From contig NC_133161.1 in assembly GCF_040802235.1 (NCBI RefSeq), forward strand, positions 108,579,001-108,643,000: 64,000 nucleotides of DNA, read 5' to 3'. How positions within the stretch are numbered: position 1 is the first letter of the stretch; every line of letters starts with the position of its first letter. A program made the translations under genes and the position numbers. Positions 1-13,450 of this stretch are shown here, one piece after another. The notes under the pieces are model-generated. The model was not told where the DNA came from, made no database searches, and saw only the letters and a list, made by a program, of their open reading frames with translations. The stretch is from Manis javanica (taxonomy: Eukaryota; Chordata; Mammalia; Pholidota; Manidae).

Positions 1-117
1 CATGTATGTATACTATATCCTCTTTATCTATTCACCTATCAATGGATTTAGGTTGCTCCCCTATCTTTGCTATTGTAAATAATGCTGCAATGAACATAAG
101 GGTGCATGTATCTTTTT
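1..117 (-). repeat. Old L1 (antisense), ORF2 C-terminal part
   Basis: Antisense L1 ORF2 3' coding sequence, of the kind that encodes the C-terminal stretch seen in every L1 here. It resumes at 861 after a younger L1 insertion. The join is marked by a 16-bp near-identical duplication at 102-117 and 861-876 (one mismatch), which I read as the target-site duplication of the inserted fragment. Confidence 0.8.
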
Positions 118-860
118 TAAATTTTGGTATCATTAATATGCAATTACATGAGCAACATTGTGGTTACTAGATTCTCCCCATTATCAAGTTCCCACCACAT
201 ACCCCATTACAGTCACTGTTCATTAGCATAGTAAGATGCTACTGAGTCACTACTTGTCTTCTCTGTACTATACTGCCTTCCCCGTGTCCCCCCACCATGT
301 TATGTGTGCTAATTGTAATGCCCCTTGTTCCCCTTATCCCTCCCTTCCCACCCATCCTCCCCAGTCTCTTTCCCGTTGGTAACTGTTAGGCCATTCTTGG
401 GTCCTGTGAGTCTGCTGCTGTTTTGCTGCTTCAGTTTTTGCTTTGTTCTTATGCTCCACAGATGAGTGAAATCATTTAGTACTTGTCTTTCTCTGCCTGG
501 CTTATTTCACTGAGCATAATACCCTCTAGCTCCATCCATGTCATTGCAAATAGTAGGATTTGTTTTATTCTTCTGACTGAATAATACTCCATTGTGTATA
601 TGTACCACATTTTCTTTATGCATTCATCTTCTGATGGACACTTAGGTTACTTCCATTTCTTGGCTATTGTAAATAGTGCTGCAATAAACATAGGGGTCCA
701 TATGTCTTTTTGAAACTGGGATCCTACATTCTTAGGGCAAATTCCTAGATTGGGAATTCCTGGGTCAAATGGTATTTCTATTTTTAGTTTTTTGAGGAAC
801 CTCCATACTACTTTCCACAATGGTTGAATTATTTTACATTCCCACCAGCAGTATAGGAGA
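118..860 (-). mobile_element. 5'-truncated young L1 3' end, antisense
   Basis: About 740 bp of L1 3' UTR plus the last part of ORF2, with the T-run of its poly(A) tail on the left. The 3' UTR has the C-rich complement of the G-rich tract found in all young L1s of this window (about 345-375). It is flanked by the 16-bp duplication 102-117/861-876. Truncation at the 5' end with a target duplication is the usual result of target-primed reverse transcription. Confidence 0.85.
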
Positions 861-3800
861 GTGCATATATCTTTTTGATCAGGGATTTTTTTTTCTTCAG
901 GTAGTTTCCCAGAAGGGGAATTGCTGGGTACTTTGGTATTTCTATTTTTAATTTTTCAAGGAACCTTCATACTATTTTCCATAGTGGCTGCACCAATTTA
1001 CATTCCCACCAGCAGTGTAGGAGGGTTCCCTTTTCTCAACATCCTGTCCAATACTTGTTATTTCTTGTCTTGTTGATACTAGCTACTATGACAGTTGTGA
1101 GGTGATGTCTCACTGTGGTTTTGATTTGCATTTCCCTGAAAATCAGCAATGTAGAGCATCTTTTCATGTGCTTGTTGTCATCTATATGTCTTTAGAAAAA
1201 TGTTCAAGTCCTCTGCCCATTTTTTAATTAGATTGTTTTTTGTTGTTGAGTTTTATGAGTTCTTCATATATTTTGGATATTAGCCCCTTATTGGATACAT
1301 CATTTTCAAATATATTATCCCATTCAGAAGGTTGCCTTTTCATTTTGTTGATGTTTCCTTTTCTTTGCTGAAGCTTTTTAGTTTGATGTAGTTCCACTTA
1401 TTTCTTTTTCCTTTTGTCTCCCTTGCCTGGGAGCTGTATCCAGAAAAAAAATATTGCTGAGACTGACTTACAAGAGTTTACCATCTGTTTTCTTTTAGGA
1501 GTTTTACAGTATCAAGTCTTATATTTAGGTCTTTAAATTCACTTTAAGTTTATTTTTTTGTATGGTGTAAGATAGTGATCCATTTTCATTCTTTTGCATG
1601 TAGTTGTCTAATATTCCCAGTACCATTTATTGAAGAGAATGTCTTTTCCTCATTGTATATTCTTGCCACCTTTGCATATATTACTGATCATATAGTTGTG
1701 GTTTTAATTCTGGGCTCAATATTCTTTTCCATGAACTATGTGTCTATTTTTGTGCCAGTACCATACTGTTTTGATTACTGTAGCTTTGCAGTATAGTCTG
1801 AAATCAGGGAGATTGTTCTTTCTCAAGATTGCTTTGGATATGCAGAGTCTTTTTGATCCCATACAAATTTTAGGATTGTTTGTTCTAGTTCTGTAAAAAA
1901 AATACCATTTGGTATTTTGATGGGGGTTGCATTGAATCTGTAGATTGCTTTGGGCAGTATGGCCATTTTAACAACACAAATTTCTCCAATCCTTGAGTAC
2001 AGTATATCTTTCCATTTATTTATGTCTTCTTCAAATTCTTTTATCAATGTCAAATAGTTTTCAGAGTGCACACCTTTCACCTCCTTGTTTAAATTTATTC
2101 CTAGGTATTTTGTTCTTTTTGTAAAAGCAATTATAAATGGGATTGTTTTCTTAATTTCTCTTTCTGGTAGTTCATTTTTAATACATAGAAATGCAACAAC
2201 TTTCTGTATATTGATTTTTGTATCCTGCAACTTTACTGAATTCATCTATTAGCTCTACTTGTTTTTAGGTGAAGTCTTTAGGGTTTTCTAAATGTGGTAT
2301 CATGTCATCTGAAAATAGTGACATTTTACTTCTTCCTTACCAATTTACATGCCTTTTATTTCATTTTCTTGTCTGATTGCTGTGGCTAGGACTTCCAATA
2401 CTATGTTGAAGTATTTTGAGAATGAATTTGGGAGCATTCCTTACTCTTCTTCTTCTTCTTTGGAATAGCTTGAGGAGGATGGGTATTAGCTCTTCTTTAA
2501 AAGTTTTGTAGAATTCATCTGTGAAGTCATCTGGTCCTGGAGTTTTGTTTGTTGGGAGTTTTTTGATTCTTGATTCAATTTCATTACTGGTAATTGGCCT
2601 GTTCAGATTTTATATTTCTTCTTGGTTTAGTCTTGGAAGATTGCATGTTTCTAAGAATTTGTCCATTTCTTCTAGGTTGTCCAATTTTCTTGCATCTAAT
2701 TTTTCATAGGGTTCTTTTACAATCCTTTGAATTTCCATGATGTCAGTTGTAATCTCTCTTTCATTTCTGATTTTTCAGTCCTCTTCCTTTTTTATTGTTA
2801 AGTCTGGCTAAAGATTTATCAATTTTGTTTATCTTTTCAGAGAAGCAGGTGTTAGTTTCATTGATTTTTTTTCTATTATTTTCTAGTCTTTATTTCAATT
2901 ATTTCTGCTCTGATCTTTATTATATCCCCATTCCTACTATCTTTGGGCTTTTCTGTTTTTCTTTCTCTAGTTTCTTTAGTTATAAAGTTAGATTATTTAT
3001 TTGAGATTGCTCTATTTTCCTGAGATAGGCTGTATTGCTATGAACTTCCCTTAAAACTGCTTTTATTCTCTCCCAAAGATTTTGAACTGTTATGTGTCTA
3101 TTTTCATTTGTCCCCATGTACTCTTTGATTTGTTCATGGACCCACTGGTTGATTACAGAATGCTGTTTGCCTCCACATGTTTGTGTTTTCTGCAGTTTTG
3201 TTTTTATGATTGATTTGTAGTTTCAAACCATTTTGGTAAGGAAAAATGCTTGATATGGTTTAAATTTTCTTAAATATATTGAGACTTGTTTTGTGACCTA
3301 ACATGTGACCTGTCTTGGAGAACACTTAGTGTACACTTGAAAAGAATGTGTATCCTGCTGTTTGGGGATGGAATGTTCTGTATATATCTGTTAAGTTGGT
3401 TTGATCTAAGGTTCCTTCAGTGCTACTGTTTCCTTACTGATTTTCTGTTTGGATCATGTATCCACTGATATAAGTGGCATGTTAAAGTCACCTATTATTA
3501 TTGTGTTACTGCTAATATCTCATTTTATTTCTGTTAATATTTGCCTATATATTTAGGTGTTCCTATGTTGGATGCATAGATATTTACAGCTGTTACATCT
3601 TTTTTTGGATTGATCTCTTTATTGTTATGTAATGCCCTTTTCTCTTGTTCCATTTTTTGTTTTGAAATCAATTTTGTCTGGTATAAATAATGCTACTCCA
3701 GCTTTTTTATTTTTGGTTCCATTTGTATGGAATATCTTTTTCTGTCTTTTTACTTTCAGTCTGTGTGTGTTATTAGCTCTGAAGTGAGTTTCTTGTAGGC

Positions 3801-4962
3801 AGCACAAAGAGGGGTCTGTTTTTTTTCCATTCAGCCACCTAATTCCTTTTTATTGGAGCATTTAGTCCATTTATATTTAAAGTAATTATTGATGGGTATA
3901 TACTCATTTCCATTCTTAAAAATTGTTTTCCAGTTGTTTTGTCATTCATTTCTTCTCTTGTTCTTTCCTTGTGGTTTGATGACTTTGTTTAGTGCTATGC
4001 TTGGATTCCTTTCTCTTTATTTTTATATCTTTTATCAGTTTTTTTTTTTTTTTTTTTGTTTCCATGAGGTTCATATAAAGCATCCTATGTATGTAGCAGT
4101 CTATGTTAGGTCGATGTCTGCTTAAGTTCAGACACATTCTAAAAGCACTACTTTTTTTATTATTCACCCTTTTGCATTCAATGTGTATGATGTCATAATT
4201 TGTGTCTTTTTATTTGTATATCTATTGACTAATTTTTGTGTATATAATTGATTTTATTGTTTTAGTGTTTTGAAACTTCAAATTTGAATTTGTTTTTTGT
4301 CTTTTGAACTTCATACTCACTTTATAAGTAATTGGTCTGCTACCATTACTGTATGTTTGTTTTTATGAATGAAATTTTCTCTCTTCATAATTGCCTTACT
4401 TCTAGTTATGGCCTTTTCTTTTCCACTTAAGGAAGTCCTTTTAACATTTTTTTAAAAGCTGGTTTACTGATGATGAAGTCCTTTACTTTTGTTTATCTGG
4501 AAAACTCCATTTCTCCTTCAATTCTGAATAATAATCTTGTTGAGTAGAGTGTTCTTGGGTGTAGATTTTTTTTTCCTTTCACCATTTTGGATATATCATG
4601 GCCCTCCCCTGTGGCTTATATAGTTTCTGCTGAAAATCATCTGGCAGCCTTATGGGGTTTACATATATATAACTGTCTGCTTTTCTCTTGCTTCTGGGTC
4701 TCTCTTTACCTTTAATTTTTGCCATTTTAATTACTATGTTTCTTGGTGTGGACATCTTTGAATTCATCTTATTTGGGGCTCACTGTGTTTCTTGAAACTG
4801 GATGTCTGTTTACTTTTCCAGGTTAGGGAAAATTTGAGCTATTATTTCTTCAAATAGGTTTTCTGCCCCTTTCTCCTTTTTTTCTCCTCCTAAGACACCT
4901 GTTATGTAAATCTTGTTTCATTTGAAGTTCTTGCAGAGATCTCTTAGCATCTTCTCATTTTT
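861..4962 (-). repeat. Old L1 (antisense), ORF2 body
   Basis: Continuation of the host L1 from 1-117. Read on the minus strand it runs through the ORF2 C-terminus, reverse transcriptase, endonuclease (an L-Q-E-T-H-F motif near 3800) and the ORF1/ORF2 junction, then ORF1 sequence near 4580-4900. Coding capacity is lost to many stops; the longest open piece is 140 codons (1823-2245). The RT active site near 2305 reads F-S-D-D rather than F-A-D-D. It is interrupted at 4962 by the full-length L1 at 4963-11356 and resumes at 11357. Confidence 0.85.
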
Positions 4963-5313
4963 TTATTTTTTATTTTTTATTTTGGTATCATTAATCTACA
5001 ATTACATGAAGAACATTATGTTTACTAGACTTCCCCCTTCACCAAGTCCCCCCCACATACCTCTTCACAGTCACTGTCCATCTGCATAGTAAGATGCTAT
5101 AAAATCACTACTTCTCTTCTCTGCATTGCACAGCCCTCCACGTGCCCCCCCACACACTATATATGCTAATTGTAATGCCCTCCTTCTTCTTCCCTGCCCT
5201 TATCCCTCCCTTCTGACCCATCCTCCCCAGTCCCATTCCCTTTGGTAACTGTTAGTCCATTCTTGGGTTCTGTGATTCTGCTGCTGTTTTGTTCCTTCAA
5301 TTTTCCTTTGTTC

Positions 5314-8300
5314 TTATACTCCACATATGAATGAAATAATTTGGTACTTGTCTTTCTCTGCCTGGCTTATTTCACTGAGCATAATACCCTCCAGCTCCAT
5401 CCATGTTGTTGCGAATGGTAGGATCTGTTTTTTTCTTATGGCTGAGTAATATTCCATTGTGTATAAGTACCACATCTTCTTTATCCATTCATCTACTGAT
5501 GGACACTTGGGCTGCTTCCATATCTTGGCTATTGTAAATAGTGCAGCAATAAACATAGGGGTGCATCTGTCTTTTTCAAACTGGAGTGCTGCATTCTTAG
5601 GGTAAATTCCTAGAAGTGGAATTCCTGGGTCAAATGGTAAGTCTGTTTTGAGCATTTTGAGGAACCTCCATATTGCTTTCTACAATGGTTGAACTAATTT
5701 ACATTCCCACCAGCAGTGTAGGAGGGTTCCCCTTTCTCCACAACCTCACCAACATTTGTTGTTGTCTTTTCGATAATGGTGATCCTTACTGGTGTGAAGT
5801 GATATCTCATTGTGGTTTTAATTTGCATTTCTCTGATGATTAGCGATGTGGAGCATCTTTTCATGTGCCTGTCGGCCACCTGGAATTCTTCTTTAGAGAA
5901 CTGTCTATTCAGCTCCTCTGCCCATTTTTTAATTGGATTATTTGCTTTTTGTTTGTTGAGGCATGTGAGCTCTTTATATATTTTGGATATCAATCCTTTA
6001 TCGGGTCTGTCATTTATGAATATGTTCTCCCATATTGTATGATACTTTTTTGTTCTATTGATGGTATTGTTTGCTGTACAGAAGCTTTTTAGCTTGATAT
6101 AGTCCCACTTGTTCATTTTTGCCTTTGTTTCCCTTGCCCGGGGAGATATGTTCATGAAGAAGTCACTCATGTTTATGTCCATGAGATTTTTGCCTATGTT
6201 TTTTCTAAGAGTTTTATGATTTCATGACTTACATTCAGGTCTTTGATCCATTTGGAATTTACTTTTGTGTATGGGGTTAGACAGTGATCCAGTTTCATAC
6301 TCTTACATGTAGCTGCCCAGTTTTGCCAGCACCATCTGTTGAAGAGACTGTCATTTCTCCGTTGTATGTCCATGGCTTCTTTATTGTATATTAATTGGCC
6401 ATCTATGTTTGGGTTAATGTCTGGAGTCTCTATTCTGTTCCACTGGTCTGTGGCTCTGTTCTTGTGCCAGTACCAAATTGTCTTGATTACTGTGGCTTTG
6501 TAGTAGAGCTTGAAGTTGGGGAGCAAGATCTCCCCCCCCACTTTATTCTTCCTTCTCAGTATTGCTTTGGCTATTCAGGGTCTTTGACGGTTCCATATGA
6601 ATTTTTGAACTATTTGTTCCAGTTCATTAAAGAATGCTGTTGGTAATTTGATAGGGATTGCATCGAATCTGTATATTGCTTTGGGCAGGATGGCCATTTT
6701 GACTATATTGATTCTTCCTAGCCAGGAGCATGGATGAGTTTCCATTTGTTAGTGACCTCTTTAATTTCTCTGAACAGTGTCTTGTAGTTTCCAGGATATA
6801 GGTCTTTCACTTCCTTGGTTAGGTTTATTCCTAGGTATTTTATTCCTTTTGATGCTATTGTGAATGGAATTATTTTCCTGATTTCTCTATTAGTTCATTG
6901 TTAGTGTATAGTAAAGCTACAGATTTCTGTGTGTTAATTTTGTATCCTGCAACGTGGCTGAATTCCGATATTAGTTCTAGCAGTTTTGGAGTGGAGTCTT
7001 TAGGGTTTTTTATGTACAATATCATGTCATCTGCAAATAGTTACAGTTTGACTTCTTCTTTACCAATCTGGATTCCTTGTATTTCTTTGTTTTGTCTGAT
7101 TGCCATATGACCTCCAGTACTATGTTGAATAACAGTGGGGAGAGTGGGCATCTCTGTCTTGTTCCCAATCTCAGAGGAAAACTTTCAGCGTCTCGCTGTT
7201 CAGTATGATGTTAGTTGTGGGTTTATCATATATGGCCTTTATTATGTTGAGGTACTTGCCCTCCATGCCCATTTTGTTGAGATTTTTTATCATGAATGAA
7301 TGTTGAATTTTGTCAAATGCTTTTTCAGCATCTATGGAGATGATCACGTGGTTTTGTCCTTCTTTTTGTTGATGTGGTAGATGATGTTGATGGATTTTCG
7401 AATGTTGTACCATCCTTGCATCCCTGGGATGAATCCCACTTGGTCATGGTGTATGATCCTCTTGATGTAGTTTTGAATTCGGTTTGCTAATATTTTGTTG
7501 AGCATTTTTGCATCTATGTTCATCAGGGATATTGGTCTGTAGTTTTCTTTTTTGGTGGGGTCTTTGTCTGGTTTTGGTATTAGGGTGATGTTGGCTTCAT
7601 AGAATGAGTTTGGGAGTATTCCCTCCTCTTCTATTTTTTGGAAAACTTTAAGGAGAATACGTTTTATGTCTTCTCTGTATGTCTGATAAAATTACGAGGT
7701 AAATCCATTTGGCCCGGGGGTTTTGCTCTTGGGTCGTTTTTTGATTACCAATTCAATTTCATTGCTGGTAATTGGTCTATTTAGATTTTCTGTTTCTTTC
7801 TGGGTCAGTCTTGGAAGGTTGCATTTTTCTAGGAGTCGTCCATTTCTCCTAGGTTTTCCAGCTTGTTAGCATATAGGTTTTCATAGTATTCTCTAATAAT
7901 TCTTTGTATTTCTGTTGGGTCTGTCATGATTTTTCCATTCTCGTTTCTGATTCTGTTGATGTGTGTTAACTCTCTTTTTCTCTTAATAAGTCTAGCTAGA
8001 GGCTTATCTATTTTGTTTATTTTCTCAAAGAACCAGCTCTTTGTTTCACTGACTTTTGCTATTGTTTTATTCTTCTCAATTTTATTTATTTCTTCTCTGA
8101 TCTTTATTATGTCCCTCCTTCTGCTGACCTTAGGCCTCATTTGTTCTTCTTTTTCCAATTTTGATAATTGTGAAATTACACTATTCATTTGGGATTGTTC
8201 TTCCTTCTTTAAATATGCCTGGATTGCTATATACTTTCCTCTTAAGACTGCTTTTGCTGCATCCCACAGAAGTTGGGACTTTGTGTTGTTGTTGTCATTT

Positions 8301-9151
8301 GTTTCCATATATTTCTGGATCTCCATTTTAATTTGGTCGTTGATCCATTGATTATTTAGGAGCATGTTGTTAAGCCTCCATGTGCTTGTGAGCCTTTTTG
8401 ATTTCTTTGTAAAATTTATTTCTTGTTTTATACCTTTGTGGTCTGAAAAGTTGGTTGGTAGGATTTCAATCTTTTTGAATTTACTGAGGCTCTTTTTGTG
8501 GCCTAGTATGTGGTCTATTCTGGAGAATGTTCCATGTGCACTTGAGAAGAATGTGTGTCCTGTTGCTTTTGGATGTAGAGTTCTGTAGATGTCTATTAGG
8601 TCCATCTGTTCTAGTGTGTTGTTCAGTGCCTCCGTGTCCTTACTTATTTTCTGTCTGGTGGATCTGTCCTTTGAAGTGAGTGGTCTGTTAAAGTCTCCCA
8701 AAATGAATGCATTTCATTCTATTTCCTCCTTTGGTTCTGTTCGTATTTGTTTCACATATATTGGAGCTCCTGTATTGGGTGCATATATATTTAGAATGGT
8801 TATATCCTCTTGTTGGACTGAGCCCTTTATCATTATGTAATGTCCTTCTTTATCTTTTGTTACTTTCTTTATTTTGAAGTCTATTTTGTCTGATCTAAAT
8901 ACTGCAACACCTGCTTTTTTCTCTCTGTTGTTTACATGAAATATCTTTATCCATACCTTGACTTTTAATCTGTGCATGTCTTTGGTTTTGAGGTGAGTCT
9001 CTTGTAAGCAGCATATAGATGTGTCTTGCTTTTTTATCCATTCTATTACTCTGTGTCTTTTGATTGGTGCATTCAGTCCATTTACATTTAGAGTGATTAT
9101 TGAAAGATGTGTACTTATTGCCATTGCAGGCTTTAGATTCGTGGTTACCAA
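5314..9151 (-). pseudogene. L1 ORF2 remnant (endonuclease-reverse transcriptase)
   Basis: Open fragments occur in several frames: 8714-9151 and 7829-8701 for the apurinic-type endonuclease, 7171-7413 for reverse transcriptase, and 6194-6541, 5694-6182 and 5314-5655 for the C-terminal region. Endonuclease motifs L-N-V-N-G-L-N, L-Q-E-T-H-L, G-D-F-N and S-D-H are all readable. The RT active site F-A-D-D is intact at the DNA level near 7030-7050. The frame is lost between the fragments, so no full ORF2p can be made. ORF2p normally nicks the target and copies the L1 RNA in cis. The fragments are similar in sequence to the L1 at 18146-24269, suggesting the same broad subfamily. Confidence 0.9.
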
Positions 9152-9199
9152 AGGTTCAAGGTTAGCTTCTTTACTGCCTTACTGTCTGACTTAACTCGC

Positions 9200-9979
9200 T
9201 TATTGAGCTGTTATAAACACAGTCTGATGATTATTTCTTTCCTTTCTTTTTCCTCCTCCTCCATTTTTCCTATGTTGGGTGTTTTGTTCTGTGCTCTTTT
9301 TAGGAGTGCTCCCATCTAGAGCAGTCCCTCTAAGAAACCCTTTAGAGGTGGTTTGTGGGGCAAATTCCCTCAACTTTTGCTTGTCTGGGAATTGTTTAAT
9401 CCCTCCTTCATATTTAAATGATAATCGTGCTGGATATAGTATCCTTGGTTCAAGGCCCTTCTGTTTCATTGCATTAAATATATTGTGCTATTCTCTTCTG
9501 GCCTGTAAGGTTTCTGTTGAGAAGTCTGACAATAGCCTGATGGGTTTTCCTTTGTAGGTGACCTTTTTTCTGTCTCTGGCTGCCTGTAATATTCTGTCCT
9601 TTTCCTTGATCTTTGCCATTTTAATTATTATGTGTCTTGGTGTTGTCCTCTTTGGGTCCCGTCTCTCGGGAGTTCTGTGTGCCTCCATAGTCTGAGCAAC
9701 TATTTCCTTCCCCAGTTCGGGGAAGTTCTCAGCAATTATTTCTTCAAAGACACTTTCTATCCCTTTTTCTCTCTCTTCTTCCTCTGGTACCCCTATAATA
9801 TGGATATTGTTCCTTTTGAATTGATCACACAGTTCTCTTAATATTGTTTCATTCCTGGAGATCCTTTTATCTCTCTCTGTGTCAGCTTCTATGCGTTCCT
9901 GTTCTCTGGTTTGTATTCCATCAATGGCCTCTTGCATCTTATCCATTCTGCTTATAAATCCTTCCAGAGTTTGTTTCAC
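9200..9979 (-). pseudogene. L1 ORF1 remnant (RNA-binding protein)
   Basis: Two overlapping open pieces (9488-9979 and 9200-9469) in different frames make up most of an L1 ORF1p. A coiled-coil-like stretch (T-R-E-Q-E-R-I-E-A) is followed by the RRM-like core (E-L-C-D-Q-F-K-R-N-N) and the C-terminal domain with R-R-D-P-K and Y-K-G-K-P-I-R-L. The frame shifts inside the C-terminal domain near 9480. ORF1p trimers coat L1 RNA in the ribonucleoprotein particle. N-terminal coding sequence may continue to about 10130 but carries stops. Confidence 0.85.
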
Positions 9980-10169
9980 TTCTGTAATCTCCCTCCGGAC
10001 ATCTGTAATGTCCCTCTAGACTTCATCCGTTAGCTCTTGCATATTTCTCTGCAGCTCTGTGAGCATGTTTATGATTTTTATTTTGAATTCTTTTTCAGGG
10101 AGACTGGTTAGGTCTACCTCTGCAGATCCTTTCTCAGGTGTTGTTTGAACTATCTTGGACTGGACTAAA

Positions 10170-11356
10170 TTTTTTTGCCTTTTCATGGTGATAGCAGTGG
10201 CTGTAGGCAGGTTGTGGGTGTGTCAGCTGGGAGAGGAAAGTCCTTTCCTGCTTGCTGGATGCCTTGCCCTTCTCCGCTGCCTGTGATGGTTACCCGCACT
10301 CCTGGAGCAGCCACCGGGTTAGTCCCCTAAGATGCTGTGGGCAGGGTGTCTGTCAGAGCAGCACAGAGCCTTGCAGGGACCAGGTGCGCTCCTCCATGCT
10401 AGAAGCGCCCCTGCCGGGCAGCTGTGTGGCAGCAGCAGCCTTTTGGTCTGGCCCGGGCAGCTGTGTGTTGGGCTGGGATTCCGGTCAGCTGCTGGGAGTG
10501 GGCCTGCTCCCTCTGACTCTGCTGCAGGTGTGCATGAGGCTCTCCTGCGTGGGCCTCTACTGAGCTCCTCTGGCTTCACTGCCACCAGTGCATGTGAGCC
10601 GCACCTGGGCTGTTCAGTCACGCCACTGTGGGCTTGCACAAGCTTCTCCTGGTCCCCTCCTGTGCTGTTGGCACATGGATTTGCTCCTGGCCCCTTCCGG
10701 CACCACCATCCCCAGCAGGCGCTGCCACTCTCCCACTACTGGGCTGCTGTGTTGGGGTCCACGCCAGTCGGAGGAACGACTGGCAGGCTGCTTAGTGCCA
10801 TGAGGGGCTTCAGAGCAGCACTGCCTCCCCGGGGTTTAAGGCGCCTAAGTTTCCCCGGGATTCCCAGCTGCTGGATAAGTGTGCCAGGACAACTTCATCC
10901 AGCTATGGGGTCCCTGTTGATTTAAGACTTGCAGAAAGCACTCGCTTTTCTTTTGTCTCAGGGGCACCAGTTGCTGGGACCTGCCCACAGGTTTTGCTTT
11001 TCCTTTTCCCTAATATCCAGCACCCCGTACACTTTGTATCTGCACTCTGGGTGTGGATTTCTAGAGCTGTTTGTTTAGCAGTCCTGGGCTTTCACTCCCT
11101 CCCCATTCCGACTCCTTTCTTCCCACCAGATTTTGGGGTGGGGGAGCATTTGGGTCCCACCTGGCCGCGGCTTGTATCTTACCCCCTTCATGTGATGTTG
11201 AGTTCTCACAGATGTAGATGTATCCTGGCTGTTGTACTGCATCCACTGGTGTCTCTTTTAGGAATAGTTGTATTTATTGTATTTTCATAAATATATATGT
11301 TTTGGGGAGGAGATTTCCTCTGAACTACTCATGCTGCCATCTTCCCGTGATCCCTC
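10170..11356 (-). promoter_or_regulatory. L1 5' UTR with internal promoter region
   Basis: A G+C-rich block of about 1.2 kb at the 5' end of the antisense L1, in contrast to the A+T-rich ORFs. It begins, on the minus strand, close to the AAGATGGC motif (YY1-type, about 11335-11345), which sits in the same place in primate L1. Open frames of 100-200 codons here, such as 10332-10925 +, are a by-product of the base composition. Function as a promoter is inferred from the family. Confidence 0.6.
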
Positions 11357-12785
11357 AGCATCTTCTCATTTTTAAAAATTATTTTTTGTTTCTGCTGTTT
11401 AGCTTGGTTGTTTCCCACTATCCTGTCTTCAAGATCATTGATCTGTTCTTCTGAATCCTCTAATCTGTTGATTCTTTCTAGTGTATTTTAATTTAAGTTA
11501 TTATATTATTCAGTTCTGACTAGTTCCTTTTTATACTTTCTATCTCTTTGTTGAAGTTGTCCCTGAGTTCACCCATTTTTCTCTCCAGTCTGGTGAGCAT
11601 CTTTATGATCATTATCAAGTAGATTGCTTATCTGTTTTCTTTAGCAATTTTTCTGGCATTTTGTCTTGTTCTTTCATTCAGAATATATTCTTTTCACATT
11701 GTCTGGTTTGTTTCTATATATCAGGTCAGCTATGTCTCCTGGTTTTGAAAGCAGTGGCCTCATGTAGTAGGTGTCCTGTGGTGCCCCAAAGTGCAATAAC
11801 CCCTGGCCACTAGGACCTACCTGGCACTTCAGGGGTGTCCTCTGTGTAGGCTTGTGCCCCCTCTTGTTGTGTCTGAAGCATGACTGCTGTGGGCAGGCTA
11901 GTGGGAGAGACCACCCTCTGTCTGTCTGCCAGCAATGGCCAGTGGGGTTACTGTGGTTACAATGGCTTGCAAAGTTCACTCCAGGGGCAGCTGGTTGAAA
12001 GGCTCAGCACATCTCCTCCTGGTGTGCTGGTGAGTGGGACCATACTGGCTGACAGCAAAGACCTCTGTACTACTAATATGTGCGAAGTGTGTGTGGGACT
12101 AGATCCTCCCCTCCTCAGGTTGTAGTTTCTTTGGGCATGGGGGCACCTGACTGAATGGGTGTGTTGGGTGGGGTGAGTCCACAGGGGAATGCCAGGATGG
12201 AGTGAGTGGTGCCCTCAGGGTAGATGCAAAGTGTCAGGACTGGTCCTGCAAATGTCTGGTCAGGTAGGGTGAGTGGGGTGGGCTTGAAAAATGACATCCA
12301 CCATCCCTTCCTACCCTGAAGAAAACTGCTGCAGACCCCACCCCTCTGGCACACACCCCAGAGCTAATCAATAAATCTTTCAAACTGCTGCTCTGGATTC
12401 GGTCTCAGATCAATGGACACAGCTTACAGGTCCTCCAAGAATGGAGAGTTGGCCCTTACCCTTCAGCTTTCCCAGAGTTAAGCCCCACTAATTGTCAAAG
12501 CCACACATTCCTGATGCACATCCCCAAGCCAGGTGTACCTGGGTGCAGTAAGTTTATCCCTTACCCCTCCCATACCTCCCTCCTCCCACTTTTAGGTTGG
12601 GAGGGGGAAAGTTTTGCACCCCAGTCGAGTGTGGCTCTGCCCCTTTACCCTCCTCAGTGTGGCCTTTGTTGTTAGCTGTGGAAGACCTGTCCTGCCAGTC
12701 TTCAGGTCATTTTTCACACTGAGTCATATTAGATGTAGTTGCTGCCTTGGTGTGGGAGGAGGCCATCACAGTGAGGTCCCGTTCT
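11357..12785 (-). repeat. Old L1 (antisense), ORF1 N-terminus and 5' UTR
   Basis: The old host L1 resumes here after the 17-bp duplication 11357-11373. The first 350 bp (to about 11700) look like antisense ORF1 N-terminal sequence. The rest (11700-12785) is a moderately G+C-rich block that I take for the 5' UTR of the old element, with less certainty. No gene was recognised in it. Confidence 0.6.
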
Positions 12786-13450
12786 GCTATCTTCTCAGAA
12801 TCCTGAACCACTTTTTAAGTGTAGAATTCAGTGGCATTACATTCACAATATTATGCAACTATCATCACTTTTTCTAAAACCTTTCCATCATCCTAGTCAG
12901 AAACTCAGTAACTCCCCATTCCTCCCTACACTCCCCTCCATTTTCCTGGTAACCACTATTCTACTTTCTGTTTCTATGAAGTTGCCTTTTTTTATGCTTT
13001 ATATTTGTAGAATCATACCATATTTGTCTTTATATGTCTGGCCTGTTTCACTTAGCATAATGTTTTCAGTGTTCATCCATGTCGTAGTATGTCAGAACTT
13101 TCTCATTTCATTTCATGCTTTTTCATTGCTGAATATTCCATTGTATGTAACATTACATTTTGTTTATCCATTCATCTGTTAATGAAAGTTAGCTTGTTTC
13201 TATCTTTTGGCTATTGTGAATAATGCTACTATGAACATTGGTATACAAATATCTTTTGAATCCTGTTTTCAATTCTTTTGGAAATATACCCGAGATACAA
13301 TTGTTAAGCAATATGGTAACTCTGCTGAACTTTTTGATGAACTACCTGTTTTCTACAGCAGCTAAACCATTTTGTATTCCCAACATCAATATGCATACTT
13401 TCCAATTCCAATTTCTCTATATTTTCACCAACACTTGATATTTTCTGATT
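12786..13450 (-). repeat. Second old L1 (antisense), 3' end
   Basis: From about 12790 the sequence matches the 3' end of a mammalian-wide old L1 in antisense. It then continues into ORF2 C-terminal coding sequence until a T-run at 13450, where the ERV-derived retroposon is inserted. The same L1 continues at about 15378. Ragged T-rich duplications at 13442-13457 and about 15380-15398 probably mark the target site; they are imperfect. Confidence 0.75.

Larger units (their letters stand above)
4963..11356 (-). mobile_element. Near full-length L1, antisense, with 17-bp target-site duplication
   Basis: About 6.4 kb. The 3' end and T-rich tail are at the left (4963-4985) and the 5' UTR at the right (about 10170-11356). 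The flanks carry a perfect 17-bp duplication, AGCATCTTCTCATTTTT, at 4946-4962 and 11357-11373. Minus-strand order is 5' UTR with an AAGATGGC YY1-type motif close to its start, ORF1, ORF2, then a 3' UTR with a G-rich tract. Both ORFs are broken by stops and frameshifts, so the copy is not autonomous. It is nested in an older L1 of the same orientation. Confidence 0.93.

Noticed and set aside
7926-8351. Hydrophobic, membrane-protein-like open frames (also 20885-21319, 29035-29466 and 39418-39816)
   Set aside because: All are the antisense of the same lysine- and isoleucine-rich part of L1 ORF2, which always reads as a hydrophobic pseudo-protein on the other strand.
10332-10925. 197-codon open frame on the + strand
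   Set aside because: Lies antisense within the G+C-rich 5' UTR of the L1 at 4963-11356.
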